DNA of 19,229 nt from MGNI01 sp964353875 (GTDB lineage Bacteria; Chloroflexota; Anaerolineae; Anaerolineales; E44-bin32), in contig CAYGXU010000059.1 in assembly GCA_964353875.1 (NCBI GenBank), positions 1 to 19,229 of the forward strand, written 5' to 3'. Positions 6,467 through 15,101 of the stretch are shown piece by piece; the stretch's first letter is position 1; each line of letters opens with the position of its first letter. The position numbers and the translations under genes were made by a program. The notes under the pieces were generated by a model, which saw nothing but the letters and a program-made list of their open reading frames with translations, ran no database searches and was not told the DNA's origin.

Positions 6467-8797
6467 TTAAGGCGCATGCCTTGCTTCAGAAAGTCCGCTC
6501 TTCCCAGAAGGCTGAGGTTCGGGAAGAATAGTTCTCACGAGTACTGAAATTGCAGGTCGGATCGGGCTTCCTGCTTTTTCTAAGCAGTGGTTTGTCCAAA
6601 GGTGCAATTGTCGAAGATGTACATCAGCAAGCTCTGTGGGGAAGAGTAAAACAACGGGGATGTCCTTCGTACGATCGTCAATCCGAAGCGCTTCCACCAT
6701 CCGGAAGCCGGCTGCATTGGCCATGAAAAGGTTAAGAAGGATTAAACTCGGTCTTTGCTGTCGGGTAGCAACAAGACCTTCGAATCCTGAGGAGGCTGTC
6801 TGGACTGTTGCCTGAGTGAGGGGCTGTAGAAGGTCCTGAGTATGCTGTCGATTCTCAATGATGTCATCGATGATTAAAATACTATTATCTTTCTTGACTT
6901 CTGGGATCAGGAAGCGACAAGTGCTTTCGAGAGCATCTGTCTGAATGGGTTGGATCAGGAAAGTGGCGACTCCCAGATTCGTACTTGCTTGCAGGTCATC
7001 TGAAAATGCGATTGCTTTGATCGGAATCAGATGTGTGGCTGATATCTCTCTCATTCGGTATAGGGATCGCCATCCTAAACCTTCGGATATAGATGGATCG
7101 ATGAGGATCATATTCGGTTGAACAGCAGTGATTTCTTTGATGAGATGATCCAGATTGGATACGGGATGGTAGATAACCCCCAACCCTTGAATCAAGTTGC
7201 CAACGGATTGTTGTTTGATGGGGTCGACGAAGAAACCGAGGACGCGCGGCTTTTCCTCTGTGATTTGGGCGGCTTCTTTGAGTTGAAGGGGTAGTGTGAA
7301 GTGGAAGGTGCTTCCTTGCCCAAGCGTACTCTCGACCCAAATCTTCCCGCCGTGGAGCTCGACCAAGTGTCGGCAGATCGATAATCCAAGACCTGATCCC
7401 CCTGTTTTGCGTGTCTGGGAAGAATCTAATTGAGAGAAGGGTTCGAATAGTTTCTTCTGGTCTTCGAGGGAGATTCCCGGGCCTGTGTCAGATACAGAGA
7501 TAAGGACTTCCCTGCGACTTCCATCCTGTTTCATTTGGGCTGAAATGCCAATCTGTCCTTGGTCAGTAAATTTCACCGCGTTAGATACAAGGTTCAACAG
7601 CACCTGGCGGAGACGGATACTATCCGCCCGGACAGCGGGAAGCTTTTCAGGTAATTGGAGGGCGAGTTCGACGGGTTTATCTTTTATTAGGCCATTTGCA
7701 GTTGCGACCACGCTGCGGATCATATCAAAAAGGTCGATTTCGCTGAAACTGAGTTCCATACGCCCTGATTCGATCTTTGAGAAGTCTAAGATATTGTTGA
7801 TTAATCCGAGAAGATGTTGACCGGCGTTATAAATGGCACTGAGATCTTGTCGTTGTGTGTCGGTAACCGGGCCATCGATCCCCTTTAAAATCACCCGAGA
7901 AAAACCGATGATGGAGTTCAGCGGGGTCCGCAGTTCATGGCTGACATTTGCCAGGAATTGCGTTTTTAAGCGATCGGCTTCCTGCATTTCCTCCAGAGCT
8001 TGCTGTGTTAGTTGGTACGAACGCACATCTTGGAGTGCAAGGGCAAGTTGCTGTGTAATGGCGATCGCCAGCTCTACTTCATCTTCACTCCAAGAGGGAT
8101 CATCAGGTCGACGATCAAATTCCAAGGCGCCAAATGCCATCCCTTGCTGATTTAAAATTGGCACCCGCAGCGTCCGATCTTCCACGCCCGCCTCTGAAGG
8201 GATCTCCGCTTCACCTTCAAAATTTAATGCAGTTAACCTTCCACCTTGGAAACGATAGCCAGGAACGGGACCCCATGTTGCTGCAATGGGAGGGGTTGGT
8301 TTGGCAGCAATTGCCTGTTGGTATTGCAGCATCCCCGTTACGACTTCTTGTCGGCTTGGTGCTTCCCTTTTGATGATCTGAACAACACCGCGATAGCCGG
8401 ATTGGAGCATGGATTCCCCACCGCGATAGAGAGCATTGATCATGAGAGGTATAGGGTTTCCATCATGACGTTTGCCATCGATTTGAAGATTGAAAATATG
8501 CTCGCTTTTTTCTAACGCTTCTTGGATTTGTTCAATTGCTCGGGTTGAATGAGCGAGGATTTGCAGGGGCTGACCGACGAGGTCGTCCGATTTATAACCG
8601 AGAATCTCTTCTACCTCCCGACTGCACCACAGGATTTTCCCCTCCGAATCGACTTCCCATACCCAGCCAGGAGGATAATCACCGAATTTTCGCAAGGATA
8701 GCGGACGACCAAATGGGCCGGTTTCATCCGATGCGAAGAATTCAGAAAATAGGATCTCAAGCCGCTTGTGTAGATCTTCCAACGGTATCTCTTGCAT
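6467..8797 (-). CDS. Soluble PAS-GAF hybrid histidine kinase with two degenerate receivers
   Basis: A 776-residue cytoplasmic sensor kinase with no membrane segment. Order: PAS domain (about 40-145), a shortened GAF domain (about 158-262), a helical linker, HisKA with FLANVSHELRTPLN (phospho-His287), and HATPase_c with the N box (Asn406), DTGPG (437-441) and GGSGLGL (466-472). Two receiver-like domains follow (about 518-625 and 637-750). The first keeps a candidate phospho-Asp567 but has Gln616 where the conserved Lys belongs and only one acidic pocket residue (Asp525). The second has the acidic pair Asp644/Asp645 but Asn689 in place of the phospho-Asp. The kinase core looks active. As the only kinase in the eight-gene block, it is the obvious phosphodonor for the two stand-alone receivers at the block's head. 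Its start lies 41 bp inside the end of the ParA gene; an AGGAA is the only nearby Shine-Dalgarno. Confidence 0.93.
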   Translation of the reverse strand: MQEIPLEDLHKRLEILFSEFFASDETGPFGRPLSLRKFGDYPPGWVWEVDSEGKILWCSREVEEILGYKSDDLVGQPLQILAHSTRAIEQIQEALEKSEHIFNLQIDGKRHDGNPIPLMINALYRGGESMLQSGYRGVVQIIKREAPSRQEVVTGMLQYQQAIAAKPTPPIAATWGPVPGYRFQGGRLTALNFEGEAEIPSEAGVEDRTLRVPILNQQGMAFGALEFDRRPDDPSWSEDEVELAIAITQQLALALQDVRSYQLTQQALEEMQEADRLKTQFLANVSHELRTPLNSIIGFSRVILKGIDGPVTDTQRQDLSAIYNAGQHLLGLINNILDFSKIESGRMELSFSEIDLFDMIRSVVATANGLIKDKPVELALQLPEKLPAVRADSIRLRQVLLNLVSNAVKFTDQGQIGISAQMKQDGSRREVLISVSDTGPGISLEDQKKLFEPFSQLDSSQTRKTGGSGLGLSICRHLVELHGGKIWVESTLGQGSTFHFTLPLQLKEAAQITEEKPRVLGFFVDPIKQQSVGNLIQGLGVIYHPVSNLDHLIKEITAVQPNMILIDPSISEGLGWRSLYRMREISATHLIPIKAIAFSDDLQASTNLGVATFLIQPIQTDALESTCRFLIPEVKKDNSILIIDDIIENRQHTQDLLQPLTQATVQTASSGFEGLVATRQQRPSLILLNLFMANAAGFRMVEALRIDDRTKDIPVVLLFPTELADVHLRQLHLWTNHCLEKAGSPIRPAISVLVRTILPEPQPSGKSGLSEARHAP

Positions 8798-9545
8798 ATT
8801 GTAATAATTCCTGAGCTAATTCCCGGTATTGGAGCGCCCCTCGACTTTTTGGCGCGAAGGTTGTTATCGGTTGAGCATAAAGTTGGCACTCACGAAGATT
8901 GCTATCTATTTCGATGATGGTATTAAACACAGCGTTGCCAAAGGCTTTACGAATATGCTGTTGTAGATTTTGATGAACGCGATTCTGAGGCTCGATCATG
9001 GTAAGAAGTAATCGATATCGGAGGGTGGGATTGGTTCGTTGACGGATGTATCGAATCAAATTGAGTGCCGAACCGATCGCATTCGCTGAGAAGTATTCGC
9101 ATTGCGTAGGTAAAATGTGCAGATTGGCAGCGGTGAGCGCAGATTGTGTAAGCGCGCCGATGGCTGGGGGGCAGTCGATGATGATGAAGTCGAATTGTGA
9201 TGTCTCTTCCAATGCGTTCTGCAACAAACGGTCGAAATTCTCGCGTATCCTTAAAAACTGTTCCAGCAGCTGCATCTCTTGATTGGCAGGTCCTATCTCG
9301 ATATTTTTGACTCCTGTCCGTAGCAAGATGCTGGTTAATTTTTGCCCACCCATAAGCACATCAGCCATCGTCCGTTGAAGGCTGGCGGGCTTCAGACCTA
9401 AGGACAATGTTAGATTCGATTGAGGGTCAAGATCGATTAATAAGACGCGCATATCCCGTTCGGCAAATGCAGCGCCAAGGGAGAGTGCAGTTGTGGTTTT
9501 TCCTACCCCGCCTTTTTCGTTGGCTACTGCGATAATGTAGCTCAT
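8757..9545 (-). CDS. ParA/MinD-family ATPase (Soj-like)
   Basis: A 262-residue deviant Walker A ATPase. NEKGGVGKTTT (9-19) contains the signature Lys11 as well as Lys16; LLIDLDPQSN (about 34-43) is the A' motif and FIIIDCPP the Walker B region. Such proteins dimerise on ATP and bind DNA nonspecifically or membranes, to segregate plasmids or chromosomes or to position protein assemblies (for example ParC/PpfA with chemoreceptor clusters, MinD with division sites). No ParB gene and no obvious parS site is nearby, and it has no N-terminal DNA-binding domain, so plasmid partition is unlikely. The start at 9545 is chosen because AAGGTGG lies six bases upstream and the product then begins MSYIIAVANEKGG; the longer frame from 9599 would overlap the preceding gene by 53 bp. 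Only one base separates it from the preceding GAF sensor gene, so they are almost certainly co-translated. A role in positioning the sensor array is inference. Confidence 0.93.
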   Translation of the reverse strand: MSYIIAVANEKGGVGKTTTALSLGAAFAERDMRVLLIDLDPQSNLTLSLGLKPASLQRTMADVLMGGQKLTSILLRTGVKNIEIGPANQEMQLLEQFLRIRENFDRLLQNALEETSQFDFIIIDCPPAIGALTQSALTAANLHILPTQCEYFSANAIGSALNLIRYIRQRTNPTLRYRLLLTMIEPQNRVHQNLQQHIRKAFGNAVFNTIIEIDSNLRECQLYAQPITTFAPKSRGALQYRELAQELLQYARDTVGRSTQAA

Positions 9546-9546
9546 T

Positions 9547-12500
9547 TTAGCCACCTTCACGATCGTCAGGATGCTCCGCTTCACCTTCAGAGGCTGCAAC
9601 CGGGTGTTCCGTCATGTCTATAGTATTTTTGCCATCAGTTTTTTCTGCCGACAACTGGATCCGCGCTTCAGATGCCCCTAAAGCCTTACTCATCTCAATC
9701 AAAACCGTTCGCATGATTTTATCAACATCGCGCTCGGCTCGGATATGGCTGGTGATTTCCACGACTGCCTTCTCGCGATCTGCCCTGTGAAGCGTCTGCT
9801 CGAAGAGGCGTACATTCTGAACTGCAACCGCAACTTGATCTGCAAGGATTTGTAGCACTGAGATATCATCTTCGCCGAAAGCATCCTCGCGATCTTGGGC
9901 GATGTTGATGGCGCCGATGACTCTTTGCCCGATTTTTAGTGGGATTCCCAATTCGGATTTTGTATTCGGTAAGTCAGGATTGGGCTGAAAAAATGGATCG
10001 GATTGCACCTGAGTAGCAAGGTAATAATCTCCTGTACTAATCGTACGGCTGATGACTGATTTTGTGTAGAGGCTCTGGCTGTATCCAAGAGCCTTGAGGA
10101 TTTCAGCCGATTCGCCTGCTGCCTCCTGTAGAACTGCGCTCTCCGAATTTTTGTTGACAAAGAAGATGGAGACATGATAATAACCAAAACGTTCTTGGAT
10201 CAAGGTAACTACGCGATTAAGGAGAGCGTCCATATGCAGCAAAGTACTTGAAGTACGAGCGATTTCCGCAGCGGTCTGCAATTGCGCCACCTTCCGATTT
10301 ATCTCCTCCATCAGACGGACTTGCTCTAGCGAGGTTGCTAATTCATCAGCAACAGCCTCAAGTATTTCCTGATCTTCTTCTGTCCAATCGCCAGATCGCA
10401 GACCTTGTAGGTTTAATTTTCCAATGACTTCGCCGCGCAATTCGATCGGCGTTTCTAAGGATGTATTAGCGGACTCTTGGTCGAGTAGAGGGATGCCAAA
10501 TTCAACGGTCGCCTCATCACCCCCCTCTTGACGACCAAACATTTGTGACCAGGCCGCGGAAGTTTGTTGCCGATAGAGGATATCGATTTGATCGAGATTC
10601 CGTTGCATTTCTTCCAATAGACGTGCATTTTCCAAGGAAGTCGCACATTGGGCAGCAACCAGCTCTAATGCGTCAATTTCATCTTTGCTTAACTCGCCTC
10701 GGGCCCCAGCTTCGATCGCGAGCGTACCGAAAACCCGATCCCGAGTAATAAGTGGGATCGCCAGGATCGTACGGGAGATATTATGTCGAGGGTCTTGTGT
10801 CTCCAACTCATGTAGCGGGCGTTGGGCAAGCTGTTGTGTCTGTTTTAATGCGACCGTCTGACCCAAAATGCCTTCGCCAATTGGAGCGGAACCGACTGGC
10901 GATGGGGATGGAGCGCTCTCAGAAGCGGATACACTACGCACGATCACTTCCTCGTGTTCGACCAGGCCTAATGTCACCCGACTTAAATGAAAAACTTCTC
11001 GAATAGCTTTTGGGATGTCCTCGATCAATGCCTCGTAATTCGTCTGTTGACTGAAGCGATGGAAGATGGAAATTACTTTACTTCGTTGTTCTGCAAGAGT
11101 GGTCTGGCTCAGCAGGAGACGTGCATTCTCGATCGCCACAGCCAATTGATCGGCGATAATCTGAAGAAATAGGAGATCAGGCTCGGAGAACGCTTTCCGT
11201 TCTTTGCTCTGGATATCCAAGGCTCCGATGATCATTCCCGAAACCTTCAATGGGATCGCCAATTCCGATCGTGTCTCGGGAAGATCCGGATTGGCAAAGT
11301 AGACTGCATCCTGACTGACATCAGCAGCAATTCTCGCTTCTCCGTGTTCTGTGACATGTCCAACAATTCCTGTGATGCCAATTGGCAAACGGTGGCCGCG
11401 CTTCCGCATGCGTTTTCCACCCTCTGAAGAAGCTGCTCTTAAGACTGCGGTTTTCTTTTCATCGTCAAATAAAAAGATGGCCACATGATAGAAACCGAAT
11501 CGTTCTGAGATCAGCTTGACCGATTCGTCGAGTAATTGCTCAATATCCCGCATGGCGGTCGCATCTCGGGCGACCTCTGCAGCCAGACGGACCTCCTCCG
11601 TTCGCTGCAATACCCGTTCCTCCAGAGAATGGTAGAGCTGAGCCAGTTCATTGGTCATATAGTTGAAGGCTTGAGCAAGCCGACCAATCTCATCTTTTTG
11701 TTCGATAGATAGACGATGTTCAAGATCGCCGGAGGCCACGCGTTCAGCGAAAACAGTCAACGTAGCTAATGGGCGAAGAGAGCGGCGGGCAATGAGTGGA
11801 ATGAGTAATGCCAAGAGGATTATTGTGAATAAAATCAGACCACCTACGTAGGGTGCCAAAGTGGTCAGCCCTGCAAAGGCTTCATCCCGAGGCAATTCAA
11901 TAATGACCGCCATGGTCCATTTAGGAATCCATTGGTATGCACCCAGCATCCTTTGTCCATCCGGGTTTTGATATTCGAGTATACCGCCTCCCTCCTGAAC
12001 AGTTCCAGCAAGCACAGGGTGAACGAAGTCACGTTGGATGGTGGGCATCATGGAATAACGTGAAGCCTGAATTAGGATATCAGGGGGAATCGCTAGAAAA
12101 GCATTTCCTCGTTCAATGCGGTAGATCCCTCGTTGTTCCCAAAAGACTTGCATGGTTTCTAGAAGTGCAGCGACACGCAGGTCGCTATTTACACCAATAA
12201 GCAAACTGTCTGGAGCAGGCTTTCCCTGTGCACGTACAGGTGTGCTCGAGATAAAGGTTAGACCTCCCGGAGCGAGGTCAGGCAAATCAAAGAACGGGGC
12301 TGTATCGATCTGATTCGTATTGATCAAACTGAGAGAAGGAAATGCATTCCCCTCCCAATTTGGATTTGTGGAAACGAGTACTTTTCCGACTTGTCCATCC
12401 TCCCTCATACTTACAATAAAGAGATCACTGAAGAGGGATTCATCCTTGCGCGTGCGTAATTCCTGCAAGATTTCTCGTGCCACTTGGCGGGTTTCTTCAT

Positions 12501-12804
12501 TCGGATTGACGAGGATTTCCGCGATGGATGATTTCAATTCCTCCCGAAGTGCCCCAAGGAAGAGGTGCGATTGACGCTCAAACACCCAATCATTTAACGA
12601 TTCGACCTGGGCCTGCAATGCAGAACTCATTTGTGCATTGGCTTGGTTCTTCAAGATGTCTCTTGCGCGCAGATATGCACCAAGGCCGACAAGGGTAAAA
12701 GGAATGAGAATAAGCGGGAGAATCAGAAAGGTTAAGCGCGTACCCAGGCTTCTTTGGCGATCATGATCCTTTCTGCTCCTATTTGGACTAACTAACTTTC
12801 TCAT
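9547..12804 (-). CDS. Large membrane sensor: Cache-HAMP plus three full GAF domains, no output domain
   Basis: A 1085-residue inner-membrane sensor. TM1 (about 22-45) and TM2 (about 318-340) flank a large external Cache-like ligand domain. Then come HAMP (341-393), a coiled coil, GAF1 (about 418-567), GAF2 (about 580-730), a shortened GAF-like module (about 735-835) and GAF3 (about 855-1003). It ends in a GAF-like stub (about 1010-1052) and an acidic tail. GAF1 and GAF3 share RFG(F/Y)YHV(A/S)IF and the NPDLPxT(R/K)SEL(A/G)IPLK segment. There is no HisKA, HATPase, GGDEF, PP2C or methyl-accepting domain. No cysteine sits where bilin-binding GAFs carry one. Its Cache half is clearly paralogous to the sensor encoded at 16080-17966 (shared GAYQWIP, VFW, YR(I/V)ERGN segments). 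The ATG overlaps the previous stop as ATGA (12801-12804) with GGAG eight bases upstream. Ligand unknown. Confidence 0.92.
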   Translation of the reverse strand: MRKLVSPNRSRKDHDRQRSLGTRLTFLILPLILIPFTLVGLGAYLRARDILKNQANAQMSSALQAQVESLNDWVFERQSHLFLGALREELKSSIAEILVNPNEETRQVAREILQELRTRKDESLFSDLFIVSMREDGQVGKVLVSTNPNWEGNAFPSLSLINTNQIDTAPFFDLPDLAPGGLTFISSTPVRAQGKPAPDSLLIGVNSDLRVAALLETMQVFWEQRGIYRIERGNAFLAIPPDILIQASRYSMMPTIQRDFVHPVLAGTVQEGGGILEYQNPDGQRMLGAYQWIPKWTMAVIIELPRDEAFAGLTTLAPYVGGLILFTIILLALLIPLIARRSLRPLATLTVFAERVASGDLEHRLSIEQKDEIGRLAQAFNYMTNELAQLYHSLEERVLQRTEEVRLAAEVARDATAMRDIEQLLDESVKLISERFGFYHVAIFLFDDEKKTAVLRAASSEGGKRMRKRGHRLPIGITGIVGHVTEHGEARIAADVSQDAVYFANPDLPETRSELAIPLKVSGMIIGALDIQSKERKAFSEPDLLFLQIIADQLAVAIENARLLLSQTTLAEQRSKVISIFHRFSQQTNYEALIEDIPKAIREVFHLSRVTLGLVEHEEVIVRSVSASESAPSPSPVGSAPIGEGILGQTVALKQTQQLAQRPLHELETQDPRHNISRTILAIPLITRDRVFGTLAIEAGARGELSKDEIDALELVAAQCATSLENARLLEEMQRNLDQIDILYRQQTSAAWSQMFGRQEGGDEATVEFGIPLLDQESANTSLETPIELRGEVIGKLNLQGLRSGDWTEEDQEILEAVADELATSLEQVRLMEEINRKVAQLQTAAEIARTSSTLLHMDALLNRVVTLIQERFGYYHVSIFFVNKNSESAVLQEAAGESAEILKALGYSQSLYTKSVISRTISTGDYYLATQVQSDPFFQPNPDLPNTKSELGIPLKIGQRVIGAINIAQDREDAFGEDDISVLQILADQVAVAVQNVRLFEQTLHRADREKAVVEITSHIRAERDVDKIMRTVLIEMSKALGASEARIQLSAEKTDGKNTIDMTEHPVAASEGEAEHPDDREGG

Positions 12805-15068
12805 TCACTTGACTCCTGCGGAGGGGGCTCCTCTCTTTCATTCCGTATTTGCTCCTGAGGGAACTCTTCCATCGAGCTTATTTTTGGTGCTTCAGGACCC
12901 AATTTAATTGAAGCCCGTGTGGCTCTAAGTGAGCGGCTGAGTTCACGTGCGGTCGTTTCAAGGATGGTTTTAAAGTCGGGTGCTCGGCGAACTTTGCTGG
13001 TAATTTCGTGGATTAAGCGCTCCCGTCGTGCAGTGCGTTGTACTTGTTCCATGAGTTGAGCATTCTGCAATGCAGTTGCCACTTGGCTGGCAAGGGTGGT
13101 GAGAAGCGCCGCATCATCCTCGCTATAGCGCATCTCCCGTTCATGATCAAGGACGACCAGCGCACCAAGGATATCATCTCCAATTAAGAGGGGGACGCCT
13201 AACCAAGAACGAGCAATTTTCCCCTCTATTTTCGCGCCGAGAGCTCTCGCTCGCCTTTCGGCATCCTTCTGTAATAACAGCGGTTGCCTCGTACGGATGA
13301 TCAAGGATGTTAAATCATCGCCATAGGGTATGGGGGGTACATTGACCACACTTTTATTCTCAGAGACATAGGGGAAGCGAATGAGATTGGCCTCAGGATC
13401 GTACAAGGCGAAGTAAAGGTCTGTTTCATCTAACACCTGATGGATTTGAGCATGGACTACTCGATAGAGTGACTCGAGACGCAAGTGTTGTGAGACAGCC
13501 TGGCTGACTCGGTTAACGACTTCCAGTTCGGCAAGGCGGCGGTGTTCCTCGGTGTATTGACGAGCACTTTCCAATGCGAGGGCAATCTGGCGGGAGATCG
13601 CTTGTAGGAGAGCAATATCCTCGCTTGACCAACGCTCAGAATCTCCAGTTCTACGTGCACCAATGGCAGCAACGACCTCACCTCGCATTTGTACAGGGAT
13701 GGCAATCTCCCGTTCATCATCGCTCAAGATCAATTCTTGTCTTTGCGCTGCCTGATCAATCGTATCAAACCTATGCTTTTCCTCACCCGGAAGGATGGGA
13801 GTAAGGACACCTGCCTGGATGACTGTCCCTTCAATCGATCGGGCGATACGGCGCCATGAGGGTCGTGTGAGATCTCGATAAGAGGACTCGAAACGTTCAA
13901 GTTGTTGTTGAGTCTGGCGAAGGAGCCGAGCACTATCAATGGCAATGGCCAGCTCATCGGCGATGGCTTCCATTGTACGGATATCATCCTCGGTGAAGGC
14001 GTCGCTTTCTATGCTTTGGATATCCAATGCCCCCAGGAGTCTATTCCCCACGATCAGCGGGATGGTTAACTCCGAGCGAGTATCAGGGAGGGTGGGAAGT
14101 CGAAAGTAAAACGGGTCCTCATTCACATCTTGTGCGATGCGTGGGCTGCGATTGGCTGTCACCCATCCGATCATACTGACGCTGCCCACAGCTAACCGGA
14201 AGTGTTTCTCAATGAGAGTATGCCCGACCTCGCCAGTGCTTGCGATAAGATTGCCCCAGTTGCCTGTTTCATCCACCATAAAAATGGAAACATGGTAATA
14301 GCCAAAGCGTGAATGGATTAATTCGATCGCCCGATTCATCAATTCCTGTGGATCGGCCATCTCACTGGCGAGTTTTGCGATAGTTGAGGTGGTTTCTAGT
14401 TGGGTAGCTTTTCTTTGGAGGCTCAGAGTTCGTTGTTGAACCAGGTACTCCAGCTCACGACTTTGCACTTGGAGCCGGGCTGTCAAGTCTCGCTCAAGCC
14501 GCAGGGCGCGTTGCATTTCACGCCCCGAAATCCAATTGAAGATCACCAGCACAGCCAATCCGAGGCCTAGACCGATCGCATCGATGATCACGGTTTCGGA
14601 TGGAGGAAACACCGTGGATATGAATCCATATTGTTGGGCCCATCCACTGAGAAGGTAGACGACCATGCTGAGCACAACGAAGAGCGTCGCTGCCTCCACC
14701 CCGATGAGAATCCCGGCACTGACAACCACCATGGCCATCCCCACAGTCGATATGTGTCCAATACCCACCTGCAGGAAAGATCCGGCCATCACCAGGAAGA
14801 CTACGCTGGCTGGGATATAGGCTGCTAACTTGACTCGACCACGCCGGCCTAACCAATAGGAGAGGATATAAAAAGGTTGGACTCCCAGACCGGCGATCGC
14901 ACCTGCCGGAGGGGAAAGGTTGAGCAGCCAAAGTACGAGCATGATCACGCCAAAGGTAAAACCAGGACCAGCAAGCCCAAGGAGTACAATATTCAGTAAA
15001 TATTGACGATGGGCAATATCAGGATCGGGCGAAGTGGGTTTTAGCCAATCCTGGAAGCGTTTAATCAT
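12801..15068 (-). CDS. Multi-TM membrane protein with GAF domains, no output domain
   Basis: A 755-residue sensor whose N-terminal part (about 23-180) is strongly hydrophobic, with about six membrane segments and no large external loop, so it probably senses within or near the membrane. A charged coiled coil (about 181-228) leads to GAF1 (about 238-385, with RFGYYHVSIFMVDE and LPDTRSELTIPL), a shortened GAF-like module (about 395-505), GAF2 (about 515-675), the same C-terminal stub as its two paralogous neighbours (about 680-725), and a Glu/Pro-rich tail. No kinase, cyclase or DNA-binding domain is present. It resembles the Cache sensors of the block with their sensory half exchanged. GAGAGGG seven bases before the ATG supports the start. 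It lies 33 bp after the SDR gene and overlaps the next gene by ATGA. Confidence 0.9.
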   Translation of the reverse strand: MIKRFQDWLKPTSPDPDIAHRQYLLNIVLLGLAGPGFTFGVIMLVLWLLNLSPPAGAIAGLGVQPFYILSYWLGRRGRVKLAAYIPASVVFLVMAGSFLQVGIGHISTVGMAMVVVSAGILIGVEAATLFVVLSMVVYLLSGWAQQYGFISTVFPPSETVIIDAIGLGLGLAVLVIFNWISGREMQRALRLERDLTARLQVQSRELEYLVQQRTLSLQRKATQLETTSTIAKLASEMADPQELMNRAIELIHSRFGYYHVSIFMVDETGNWGNLIASTGEVGHTLIEKHFRLAVGSVSMIGWVTANRSPRIAQDVNEDPFYFRLPTLPDTRSELTIPLIVGNRLLGALDIQSIESDAFTEDDIRTMEAIADELAIAIDSARLLRQTQQQLERFESSYRDLTRPSWRRIARSIEGTVIQAGVLTPILPGEEKHRFDTIDQAAQRQELILSDDEREIAIPVQMRGEVVAAIGARRTGDSERWSSEDIALLQAISRQIALALESARQYTEEHRRLAELEVVNRVSQAVSQHLRLESLYRVVHAQIHQVLDETDLYFALYDPEANLIRFPYVSENKSVVNVPPIPYGDDLTSLIIRTRQPLLLQKDAERRARALGAKIEGKIARSWLGVPLLIGDDILGALVVLDHEREMRYSEDDAALLTTLASQVATALQNAQLMEQVQRTARRERLIHEITSKVRRAPDFKTILETTARELSRSLRATRASIKLGPEAPKISSMEEFPQEQIRNEREEPPPQESSE

Positions 15069-15101
15069 CGTATACCCTCTCTATCAAGGCCTGGAATTCT
15101 C

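Noticed and set aside
6244..6477. 77-codon minus-strand frame spanning the argF start and the intergenic gap
   Set aside because: It overlaps the ends of two real genes out of frame and has no recognisable protein features.
8757..9545. Plasmid or chromosome partition locus (parA-parB-parS)
   Set aside because: No ParB gene follows the ATPase and I saw no parS-like palindrome nearby; the context is sensory genes.
9547..12804. Bilin-binding photoreceptor or methionine sulfoxide reductase-type GAF domains
   Set aside because: The GAF domains lack the cysteines both types need.
14518..14931. 137-codon minus-strand frame inside the multi-TM GAF gene
   Set aside because: Fully inside a gene with clear membrane segments in the other frame; Gly/Ser/His-rich composition fits a shadow frame.
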